Assembly: GCF_032362555.1 (NCBI RefSeq)
Contig: NC_083506.1
Location: forward strand, 6,371,501-6,435,500
Direction: 5' to 3'
DNA from: Amyelois transitella
Lineage: Eukaryota; Arthropoda; Insecta; Lepidoptera; Pyralidae
DNA length: 64,000 nucleotides
The translations under genes and the position numbers were made by a program. The notes beneath the pieces are model-generated. The model was not told where the DNA came from. It saw nothing but the letters and a program-made list of their open reading frames with translations, and did no database searches. Shown here one piece after another: positions 13,470-25,800 of the stretch (position 1 is the first letter of the stretch; each line of letters starts with the position of its first letter).

Positions 13470-13542
13470 GCCCCTGTGGCCTAATGGATAAGGCATCGGC
13501 CTCCTAAGCCGGGGATTGTGGGTTCGAGTCCCACCAGGGGTA
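13470..13542 (+). tRNA. tRNA-Arg (anticodon CCT)
   Basis: A full cloverleaf of 73 nt. The acceptor stem gcccctg pairs with caggggt, with one G-T pair at the end. The D arm is ggcctaatggataaggc-like. The anticodon stem-loop cggcctcctaagccg presents CCT, which reads AGG. The T arm is tgtgggttcgagtcccac, and the discriminator is A. There is no intron. It is divergent from tRNA-Trp and forms a small tRNA cluster with it and tRNA-Thr. Confidence 0.94.
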
Positions 13543-13560
13543 CGTATGTATGTTTTTTGA

Positions 13561-13885
13561 ACTTGTTTCTTTTTTCTTTCAGTTCTGCTATTAAATTTTA
13601 GATCATGCAGGCATCTATAGAATTTTACAAACGCCTGGGCAAATTTAGAGCTATTAAAAAAAATACCTGCTATATTTTGAAAACATTTGTTAATTTTATC
13701 TTTATGAATAGCTAAGTGCTTTGAATTTTTATCGTTTCTTTTTTCTTTCAGTTCTGCTATTGAATTTTAAATCATGCAAGCGTCTATAGAATATTACAAA
13801 CGAATAGGCAAATTTGGAGCTATAAAAAAAATACCTGCTATATTTTGGAAACATTTATTAATTTTATGTTTATGCTTAGCTAAGT
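13561..13885. repeat. Tandem duplication of about 169 bp overlapping the VWA-like gene's 3' end
   Basis: Two copies in direct orientation with a period of about 169 bp: the block agttctgctatt starts at 13,581 and again at 13,750. They differ by scattered substitutions. The right-hand copy includes the last codons, stop and poly(A) signal of the minus-strand VWA-like gene; the left-hand copy lies beyond it. So the duplication copied the transcript's 3' end. Confidence 0.85.
13854..13859 (-). promoter_or_regulatory. Poly(A) signal AATAAA of the VWA-like gene
   Basis: A canonical AATAAA on the minus strand, about 17 nt beyond the inferred stop codon. The paired position in the other copy of the tandem duplication reads ttaaca instead, so only this copy has the hexamer. 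Confidence 0.5.
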
Positions 13886-16800
13886 AATAATAGTGAGATT
13901 ATTAGTGTCAGAAAAGTATGAATCATCCAGTTTGAAATCTTGAAGGCGGATCCTCTTATGGGGAGACAAGTTAGACCAGAATGTTGAATGTAGTACCCCA
14001 CTTGATTTGGAAGGCGGCAGTCCGAATCTGTAGACATTCATTTCTTTTATACAAATGTTTCATTCGTAGGCTCTAATTAGTAGGGAACTAGCTATTGCGC
14101 GGGACTTCGCTCCCGCACGTACTCCAGAAAAAGCCAGTTTACTCTTGAAGGTGTCTATGCTGTCAAAATCGGTCTAATAGGCTTTAAATTTATACGTTAC
14201 ATCTGTGTTCGTTACAAACAAATATAAAAATATTTTTTTCTTATATATAACGGTTTAAGTACCTAAGTACCTAATAATAGTATAATATGAACGAATAAAA
14301 GCTGCTGAAATTTTTCATAAAAATGCTTTCAAGGAGGTTCGAGACTTGTGTTTGTGTTATCGAATGTGTCTTTCCCATCACGAAGTAAAAAAATCATTTC
14401 AAATAATTTTCATTTATATTTTTTAAGTTTACATCCATGTTTCAATTCAAATCATAAATCAAGAATTTATAAGTAATAAGATTGTTATTTTCACTCAAGC
14501 AACTATCGGCGCCGTGGCTTAGTTGGTTAAAGCGCCTGTCTAGTAAACAGGAGATCGGGGGTTCGAATCCCCCCGGGGCCTGACTCAAAGGAGTTAATAT
14601 TTTTTTTAAATAAATTTAACTTACTTGCACATATGTTGGATGATGAACGAACACTCACTGTATAATGTGCTGGCAAGCAAAACTCGGGCGATTGGCATGG
14701 AGTAGTCAAATTAAATTTATAAGTTTCTCTTTCAGCTAATGTCTGGCATGTGTGTGAGGTTTCAACACCCCGATATGTGCATACCAACAACTGTCCCTGT
14801 CCATTATTTCGAAACTAAAAGAAATAAACATGTAAATATCCCTAAAACATCTCGATCAAACTCGTAAATTTTGTACTTCTTCCAAACAAAAACTAGCCGA
14901 TAATTATGTACTGGACGGCGCTATGTTACTAAGTAGTTACACATAATATCAAATAGATGGCAGGATCGCGAAAGATTGAAGGAGGCCAAAACGGAATGAA
15001 AAGTTATAAAGAAATATATTTGTGTCGCTTGTGTCGAAGAAAGGTGGTTTACCGTCTCAAACGTTGGTCACATACTATGGTTATATGTACGTACATTCTG
15101 TAGTTTATTTTCAAATGTATAGAAAAAAGTAAATATACTTTATCGATTCTATCTAAAGAGTCGTAGAAGAGCAACGAAAAAAGAATGTGGTCCATGACGA
15201 CGAAATAGTAATACTAAAATATAAAGTTTCCTGAACTGCAGTAGGTAAAAAAAAACACCATAATTTGCTTTATGTATTGCCAAATAAATGTATTGGCAAT
15301 GTCAACGTTATTAATAAACTTACTTGTACCGAAACAAGCTGTTGTTGTCTCAAATAGAATGGATGTATACGGTAGCCTTTAGTGCGACTTGGTATCACGA
15401 AGTCCTCATATTCGATTTGTTCAAAAGTTGTACCATTGAAAGGACAATGCATTCCCATCAAAGCGGTCGGGATTTCATTTTGAACAATATTCATGTCGAC
15501 TGATTCAATAATGTTGTGGACATTCGCTGATGGCAACTGTGAATAAATATTTCTGGTTATTAGCATCGAATTTAGAAACAATCAGTACTTAATTTCGTAA
15601 GGTTTCGTTACCTATATTTTAGATATTGTCCTAGTGTTATACAACAACTTACTACACTTAGTGAATTATATAAGAGCATGCTTGACCATTGAGTCGCCTG
15701 TAAAGGTAAATCAGACAACGTACCTATACTTTATATATTTAATATAAAGTATACCTATACATTGTCTGATTATATATATATATATATTATCTAATCTCAC
15801 TATATTTTCCAAAGGCTCCTATATAAAGCGTAGCGAGAGCGATGATTCGGGCTCGACGGCAATCAAAGGGAATATCTTCCGCCAGGCTAGGTGTGATACC
15901 TGGGGAACCGCGGTTCTGACGATGTTTTGACGGATTGGAACATATGTAGGTAACATATGTTCCAATCCGTGAAATCTTTGCTTGCGCGATTTAGACTATT
16001 CGCTGTTTTTGACTGATAGCGTCGCGTGATTAGTTGTTGTGACTTGTGGCGTAGAGATGTCGCCGCAAAAGTATACAAGTATGTACGAAGTTTCGATATA
16101 TGTTTGCCTAAATAATAAAATAAAAAAAAATCTTATTTGCAAGAAAATAAATATGAGGCTAGGTTAGATGCAATAAAGAAATACACACCTGCAAAAACAG
16201 TTCTGAGTAATCCAAATACATGTTATTTATATCCTGAAAATCTGTCAAGTCTGTCGATGCGTACACAAAGTAGACGTCGAAAAAGCTGGCTCTTAGGGAT
16301 TGCATTAATGACCTTGACTTCTCAAGGTCGCCCGAGGTCGGGCGGTCAGTAGGGCTCACTATGAGGACCACGGTGGCCGGCGCAGCGCTGGCTTTGGCGT
16401 CCACGGACGATAGAGTTTTGTTGCGCTCGAATTGGATTATAGTTGATATAATATTGGGTATATTAATGCGATTAGGCCCTACGAATATAAAAAAATAATC
16501 AGTACCAATAAAGTAACCAACACACCTACCTAGTAATTTGACAAAAGTTCATTAAATTTTGAGCTAAGAGCTTCATGGATCATAATTATCTATGTAAGAA
16601 TTTCTTTCATTTGAAAGATCTGTAACTTGAGTGACCTTGACCTGTCAAGTTCGGCCGAGGTCGGGTAATTAGAAGGAGCACGATGGCCGGGGCAGCGCTG
16701 GCTTTGGCGTCCACAGATAATAAGAGTTTTAAAGCGTTTGAACTGGATTGTAGCTGATATTATGTTCGGTATGTTTATGCGGTTGCATCCTAAATTATAT

Positions 16801-19800
16801 GCTCATTTTAACTATAATCTTGGCAGAAACAACTTGAAATAATATAACAATTTTATGCAACTTAAATGATTTTAGCTAGGAATAGGTTGCTTTTAAAATA
16901 TTAAATAATTTCACAGCATGTAAAGAGTCACCTTTATGCTTAATAATAATATTAATTTATAATTTATTCTAGATAAAACTGACTGAAAAGTAAATATTAA
17001 AACAAGATTTAACCGTAAGTAGGATAGGTACTTACACTCGTCAGTGAAGTTATTTATATGTGAAAAAACAGTAGTTAGGTTATCGGCAAGAGGGACAACC
17101 CATTGTGCTGTGTTCCCATGCAACAGGCCTAGGGTGCTTCGCTGCATGTTTATCTCGAGTGCGTCACCCATCCATCTAAAATTAAAAAAAATATATGTAT
17201 TTGTTTCTTGAAATAAATTTTGTAGAATTCGTCAACTTTGTTGAGTATGTTGGATTTGGTCCTTGAACTTGAATAAAGTTCTATTCATTTTACTAGTCAA
17301 TTAAATTTAGCTCATTTAGGCTTTTACGGTAATTAGAGGACGAAATCTCGGACAAGGGACTTTAAGATTGAATCTTTGCTTTTTTTTTCGACAATATCTA
17401 CCTACCAAAAAAGAAACATATGTATTTTTAGGACTAGATAGCCATAACATAGATAATCGATAACGCAAGAATTAACACATAAACCTTGAGTATGACTCAG
17501 GCACATGGAAAATGACCAAAATTTCCATCAATGGCCATTAATATAGTCACTTACCATGACCGACTATGCATCGTTAATCCATTGACATTTTAATTAATGG
17601 ACTTTAAATGGTACTTACTTTAACTTTTTCCTTGTAATTAAGTATTAACATTATGTAAATATACAAAACGTCAGTTATCTATAAATGTTCATAATTGATG
17701 CAAGGAATGATAAAAGCAATGGTTTCGCGAAATCCCCTATTTAATTATCAGTATGTCATTCAATTAATGTTAATCAGTATCCAATCGTGGCTTACATTAT
17801 TCACGTAATGTCACTGCAAAGTTACCCAGGCGCCGATTATATATAATTTAATTACATAAATCGCAGTCGCTGATTACATTAGGTATAGGTATACCTTAAG
17901 CTTTTATATTTAAAGATTCAATCAACTTTGCTAGCCATTTACCAATGAAATTGACAATTATTCCAATAACATACCTACAAAACATAAAGGAAAGTCTTGC
18001 TTTCTTCTTTCAAACGCTTTTTTTCTAAAAGGTAAGCCGGTTTATTTGAAAAAGTTGTTCAAATTATAATTGAATACATTCGTAAAATAATTAATATTAT
18101 TTTGCACATAGGTACTTTATTATTATGGACATTTTAGGTCCATTAAAGAGAGGAACTGAAACAACCGCCAACAAGCGCGATGATAGAGTTCTATATATTT
18201 AGTTAGGTTCTATATTTATTTGTTACATTACAATGTTAAGATTTGTAATTCATTGTTCCAGTTATAAATACAAGATATACCTACATAATAATCCAATCTC
18301 CTTGAATACATACATATAATTTCTATGAACATATTCATAAAAGATTCAAAGGATAATTGCCTAGACCATTGAATACTTGCATAATTATCAAAGTTATTTA
18401 AGTTCAATAACTCATGCAAGAGGAAAAAACCCAATTGTGAACAAGGACCGGAATTATTTATAACATTATACGTGTTAGATGATTCTATATTTAAATTTAT
18501 GTCATCTTTTATGAGATGTTATGTTATTAAATTTCAACGTAAGATAGTTAACAGTTTTATTATATGTATTGATGATGTAAATACTTAAAATGTAGACTCA
18601 CGACATGAACTGTTCGACATCGTATCCTTTCCAAGAGCCATCGGTAGCCACCACGAGGTCCATCACCGGTATACTATGACTAGGTTCGCAGTCTTTGTGG
18701 TATTTGCTTAATATACTATCTGCAAAAAGATATGAGAAATTGGTTATTGAAATAATTTTAATTATTAACATATTTTCGTTTGTTTTATATGACTTATAAA
18801 AAAATATTTTTATCATTTGAAACCTCCTTTTATTAAGGTTACGGTAAATAAAAAATTAAGGGAAATGCCGAATATCCATCGAATCGAACATAATTTAACA
18901 CGTCTATATCCCTTGCGGGGTAAACACGGCCAACAGTCTTGAAAAAGTCTGATAGGTCACGTTCAGCTGTTTGGCTTAATGAATAATGCTGAATATCAAT
19001 TCTCTTATTTAGCATAATATATCAAGGCTACTGACTCTGTTTACTCCATGAGAAATAAAAACGTGATATGCATATGTACCTACTTAGATAGTATTAAGCG
19101 TGTTATAGGACCAATCCGACGTTCACGGCGCCTACGCATGATAGACATTCAAAGTTTAAGAATATGTGTATTTTTTTAAGTATGACGAATAACTTTTCAC
19201 GGTGTCGAATAACGCTTCTTTCTTAGTGACGTCAGTACATTCTTTTCTATTGTACTTTTCAAGCCAGTTCCTTTATGTCATGGAAATTTTATACAACTAT
19301 AAATACTCTTTCAACACATTTAAATTTATTGAATAGACATAACTATTTTGTTGTACAGACAACAATAAAAGCTGGGTGAATACTTACATTTATTGAAATT
19401 TTTGGTTCAAGTACTTAGTTCAGAGAAAAGATTAACCAGATTACGGATTTTATCAAGAATATCTAATACTTCGTTGTGAGGTTTTTATAAAGCCATAGCA
19501 ATAGGTATTTACCTCAATCTAAAAATATAAATTATAAGTCAAATGGTATTCAGTATTACGTTTTAGCAAAATTTACAATATACTTACTAAGGTAATTTTC
19601 AAAGACTGTGACTGCTGCCCCGCTTATTCTATCCATTTCCTCATACGGGATGTAAACTGTGATCTGCCACAGTGAGAGCACATGCGCTAACCTGTAAATA
19701 AGGAAGAAAATAAATTCTAATAAAACTTTAAGCTTGTTTTCTTTTAAAGAATACTTTCTGCCTCAATCTTAACACATACCTAACCTACCTCACCATATTT

Positions 19801-22800
19801 GTCCGCAGTTCTAAGTATGACTCGTTCATTTTTGATTATGGCAATAGGCTTATTTTTAATTGCATATCAAATTGCAAATCATTGCACAAATTTAAAGTAT
19901 TGATTTCGAAAAAGACCAGACCCCGTAGGTCAGCGAAAGTTTTTCGCGCGATAAAAATGCTACAGAAGCAGCGTTGTGTTTCCTATGTACATGAGGCATA
20001 TAATATATATACTAATATACAGGCCGTGTGGTTCCCGGCACCAAAGAAAAAAAGAATAGGACCACTCCATCTCTTTCCCATAGATGTCGTAAAAGGCGAC
20101 TAAGGGACAGGCTTACAAACTTGGGATTCTTCTTTAGGCGATGGGCTAGCAACCTGTCACTTTTTGAATCTCAATTCTATCATTAAGCCAAATAGCTGAA
20201 CGTGGCCATTCAGTCTTTTCAAGACTGTTGGCTCTGTCTACCCCGCAAGGGATTTAGATGTGACCACATGTATATGTATGTATGTAATATACAGGCATCA
20301 CTGGTAGCATAAAATGTCCTTTTAATGACACACTACAGAAATAATTTAACAAATGAATTTTTTATTAAATTATTTCTGTAGTGTTTTCTGTAATTTTTCA
20401 TAATGAAACACTACAGAAATAATTTAAGAAATGACCTTTTTTTTACAAAAAAGAATAGGACCGCTCCATCTCTTTCCCATGGATGTCGTAAAAGGCGACT
20501 AATATAGGGATAGGCTTATAAATTTGGGTTTCCTCTTTTAGGCGATGGGCTGCAACCTGTCACTATTTGAATCTCAATTCTATCATTAAGCCAAATAGCT
20601 GAACGTGGCCATTCAGTCTTTTCAAGACTGTTGGCTCTGTATACCCCACAAGGGATATAGACGTGACCATATGTATGTATGAACTTTTTACTTCTTTTTC
20701 TAGCTACCTGGAAGTCTGGGAGGTAAGCTGAGTGGCGTTAAAGACATTTCTAAATAGCGTCTTGCGATCACACGCCCGAACATTTGTGTCGAACGAGACA
20801 CCTTCATTTGAATAATACATCTCTATTATCTGAGATAGTCGCAATGTTCGCCTCTCCTCTAACCATTTCGGGACGTAACTTGATAGGATTAAACCTGTAA
20901 AGAGGTAATACATTCCATTTTTATTCTACTATATAACAATCTATCATCAGAATCTGAAGAGAATGTGATTCTGAATACGAACCTATATCTTTATATAACT
21001 CTACGATGCCGGGAAAATAATTAGTATACCGAAAACATGCGAAAGCTTTGAAACTGTCTTATATTAACCTATATACCAATAAAAATATTATATTACTTAT
21101 TAGCACAACGTCTAATTACGATATTCGGTGATCAATTAAGGAAAATACACTCTAAACACATAACTCTTCTTCTGTCGCAGTCGGGTAATAAGACCATTCA
21201 GCTTATTTAACTAGATAGGTACCTACGTCAAAATACCGTAGATGTCAAACATATGTAACTAAGGTAAGCAGATATTTTATTTTTTAACCAACATGTTTTT
21301 GAATAGACCTTATGCAAAATGATGTTTTGCCATTTGCAGTAATAACTTATTAAATATTACGTAGGTAAGCAAATAAAACGCACGTATGTTTTATTTTCTT
21401 ACGTACTTTTGTGACAGTACCTGCGTAGTAGATGAGAGCTCTTACCTATAGATTTGAAAAGACATGTAAATATGTAACTACAAAAGATAAATTCGTAGTT
21501 ATGACGTGAATGTAAATCCATGGCTTTACATATAATGCGAATTAGTTGAATTCTATACTTAATTAAAAAAAAAAACTCAAGGACTTTATTGTGTTTTGAT
21601 CGAAACTATTTAAATCTATTTTTGTCTAAAAATAGAGTGGTTCTTTATACCAAACTACTTAATTATAGATAATTTATACGAATCTGTGCATGTGCTAAAA
21701 TATAGAATAATATCTCATAACACAAGACTCGAACTTACTTTGGATTTGGAGTTAGCTCAACCTATGATACATACATACATAAAGTCACGTCTATATTCCT
21801 TGTGGGATAGACAGAGTAAACAGTCATGAAACTTGAACCGTGAAATGTGTCCGAAAACTATTTTACACTCATATCAAAATTTCATTACACGAAAATATTT
21901 TCGAAATTACAATTACCTATAAAGGTTCCATGCCGACCCATTGTAAAAAAAATCTATTTTTTACCTCCATAGTAACAAAAAGTTCATAATTTAATGGTAA
22001 CACAATAACGATTTTAATTTCTAAAGTAGTAGCTCTTTTCAGCGGCTGCGCTCATATGATAACAAATAGATTAATCGCAAATTCCAAGGACACCTCTCTT
22101 TGCTTTGAATTTGCTTTAAATTATTAACTTAAACATCTTTAGTACCAACTATTACATACTTACATATAAACATAGGTATTTATCTCTTACGTGGTAGACG
22201 ACGCAGCCAAAATTAATTAATTAATTATTAGGTATAGAATAGATAGAATAAGATAAAGAAGTAACAAAGTAAAGGAGAAACAAACTACCTGCGATTTCTT
22301 TATAGCATTCATTTCAATGTTCAATAATTACCATCAATCCCGGCTAAAATTTCCGCGTCCGTGAACTGCCAGTCAACAAACGATGCGTTTTGTGGGAAAA
22401 TATAATGGTCTCGTGGTAACAGTGTGTCGTTCCATCTGTTGTTGGAACCGAGCACGAGCAATGAAGATGCCCCGAATCGAGGGCCTTGGTTAATAACCAC
22501 TTCAGCGAGATCGCCTGGAAAAGTAAAACGTTCATAAAAGCAATTTTTATTTATTTCTTTCAAATATACACAGGTAGAGAGATTTTATAATATGGATTTT
22601 CACTTGTAATTTAATGATCTATATTTCACCAAATACAGATTATGTACGTGTACATTTACCTCTACGATAGCATAGCATCATATAATAAGGAACATTTTAG
22701 CAGTTATTGCATAGTCTACTGCTTTCCGTTTCATGGGAATAATGTTGTACGTTTATTTAATTATTTACCTGCTAAGGTGGCAACCCAAATGTTGTTTATT

Positions 22801-25800
22801 TCAGCTTCAGTTATTAGAGTGCGCTCATTACCAGGAAGAGTTTCTGCAATGAAATTTTATCACAATTATTAAACGTTCGTTAATTTTAACTAAGTACTTA
22901 TTCTTAATAAGAAACAAACTTATTACATATTACAATGAAAAAAAATCCCCTCGATAATCTTGTTTGATAAACAGCTGAACGTGATTTATCGGTCTTTCAA
23001 GACTGTTGGCTCTGTCTTCCCCGCAAGGGATATGTATAAATAATCTTGGCACAACTGAACTATTCAATTAATTCGGATTAAGCTTTAGATACTTTGAGAG
23101 CGTCGGTGGTCGAATAGGTGCCCGGTTAAAATGCGTGTGGCGCAAAAAGGCACAGGTTCGAATCCCACCTCAGCCATGTATCAATGACTATTTTCTAAGT
23201 TATGCACATTAGTTTGAATACCTATACCGATGCTCTTACGGTGAGGGAAAACATGGTGAGGAATCCGGCACATTCAGGCAACTGGATGTATAACCATGAT
23301 CAATCCAATATGGGTTAGGTTTCCCCGCAAAGGTTGCGGAGGTAAGATGGGAGTCCATTTGTGTGAAAACCTGACTCACCCAATCCAGGCTCCATGGTTA
23401 AAGGCATACCCCGGGCTCCTCTCCAGATGGTGATGGGATTAAATACGAGGAGGAAGAAGCTTTAGATACTTTACTATTTCTACCTTCCACTTGTGACCCC
23501 GATCCAGTTTCTGTAAAAAATATAGTTACCTACCTATATCATCTAGCCACTCCTGTTTCGCCGAAGTCATCAAAGGCTCAGCTATGCCTGCACTAAAGAC
23601 GTCTTGGTTGAGGATCTCGGTGACCGGTACACTCTGGTTCTCGAGGGAGGCCGCGACACCGGCTACGATGGTCCCGATTGCGACGGGCCCCCATTTAGTC
23701 TGTATGACGCCATCTTCTATTGGACAGCGGCTGTGTATTCTGAAATGATATTTAACACTATGTATAAGTATGTAAGCAGTAATTTCATTTGCAGGTAATT
23801 TGGCGCGTGTGGTTTTCTACAGAGTAGAATAGGATCGTAAAATAAAAAAAAATAACATTTTTATTTATTATTATGGGACCTTTCAAATTGTCATATCTTT
23901 TGGTTTCACAACATTGGTTGACGTCAAATAAATTACCTACTTAAAACTAAGTTAACTGCCGCTTCCAAAGCGTCAGTCCAAAAGAAGCGGTCACAAATTG
24001 CACCGCAGCATTTTTCTTAAATAACGTCAACTTCACAAATATCCAAACTAAGAATTAGAATAGAAATGCGGACGAGAGAATACATTATTATAATTCATTG
24101 ATTAAATTGAAATTTAAAAAAAAATAGTTTTAAATGGAATATCAAATAAATTCATCGTGAATTGCCATGTCGGTTTGATGTCAGGCAGGCAATTCGATTT
24201 TATATTCCAATGCCTGCTTAATAAAGCATGTTCTTTTTTCATTGCTACCTTGGAACACCAATAGCTGAGTGAGAAAAACATTTTGGTGATTTCATAATTA
24301 GTTACGAATATATAGTGAAATCCACCTTGCACTTTCGGCTGCACTTTAATAAATCACTTAGTGAACTTTGATACTTACAGATATATCTTAGCTTTATAAA
24401 AACCGGCCAATTGACAACAACAGTGAAGGACAACATACCTAAATATCTACCTACAATGTTAGAGAGTTAGGATACTAACCTACCAGAGCTCTGGGCTGCC
24501 ATCGTGTCCCGCATTTGAACTGATAGCGGGCACACCACATTCTCATCCCCTCTCTCCCAGCGCCTCACCGTAGAACTCAGCAACTTGTGTAGCATACATT
24601 TCTCATCCAATGAAAGAATCTCATCGATGGTGAGGAGATCTTGTGCTGGCAGAAATAGATCCAACAGAATCTTGTACTTGAAGAACTGAAACGCTGACGC
24701 TCTATACGGCAATATAAAGTCCGTTTCTATAGCGTTACTCGCTTCTTCTATGCCATCGAGACGGAGACTGCAATTTATAGAAATTTGTAAATTGCGTGGG
24801 CTTGAATGTTAAGTTATGGTGTGTCATCATCTACCTACGGTTAGTCCTGGTAGGTCCTTACATCTTTGGAGAGGAGCTCGGGTTGCACCGTTGCACCTAA
24901 GACCACGATCCTGGATTGGGTACGCCAGTTTTTAATAGGCCTTAACCGTCTGACCTCTGCAACTATTTCCGAGAAACATGGATACACATCCAATTACCCG
25001 AATGTGCAGATTCACTCACGATTTTTTCCCTCACTTGTTAGATAATGATGGGATATATGGTCTCTATGGTATCTACCAATAGGTAGTTACAATTCAGTCC
25101 ACGTCGTTGTTAGTCCATCCAGTAGGTAAACCGACAAAACTTAATAACAATGGGCTCATAACATGGGCAGTGTTTTATTTTTATATATTTAAATTTTATT
25201 ATACAAAATACAAATGTCGTGGGGATGTCTTGATAGCATTGTATTTTGCCTGAAAGTGGGTCGTAGGTATTATAGAAAAATATTTATTACAGTCAGATGA
25301 TTTAAATTATAAGTGGTCCAAAAACGAGGATTTAACGATAAAATTTCGACTTAGTTTAAGGTCCTATGTCCCCTAGCTGGAGCAGAGGGCATCCACAGTG
25401 CGTCGCCATCCCGCTCGGTCTTGAGCTTCGCGTTGAAACTTTCGACTTAGGCCTTTGCATTTTTAGTAGTTTAGTATTGTAAAACATCTTGCGTGACATG
25501 AATATACGTTGTATGACTTTTACCGGGTTACAGACTTTCTCTATAAATGAACTTTTCGTATTTCAAATATGAGTATAACCATAATACATACATACCTTCT
25601 AAGTAAAGAAGTAGCCAAAAGTCGTGTATCTAGTTTGGAATCAAGTTCAACTTTCTTCAAAAGGGACAAGAACACATCTAGGCGTCGGGGAGCCCTCAGA
25701 GGAGGACCGCCCGTTCTGTAGCATGCCACCAAGTGTTCAGGGATACTTGGCAAAACACTGCACTTCGAGACTAAAATGGGATAAATAAAAATTAGGTTGG

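Noticed and set aside
23604-23798. 64-codon plus-strand frame
   Set aside because: It is the antisense shadow of exon 4 of the VWA-like gene.
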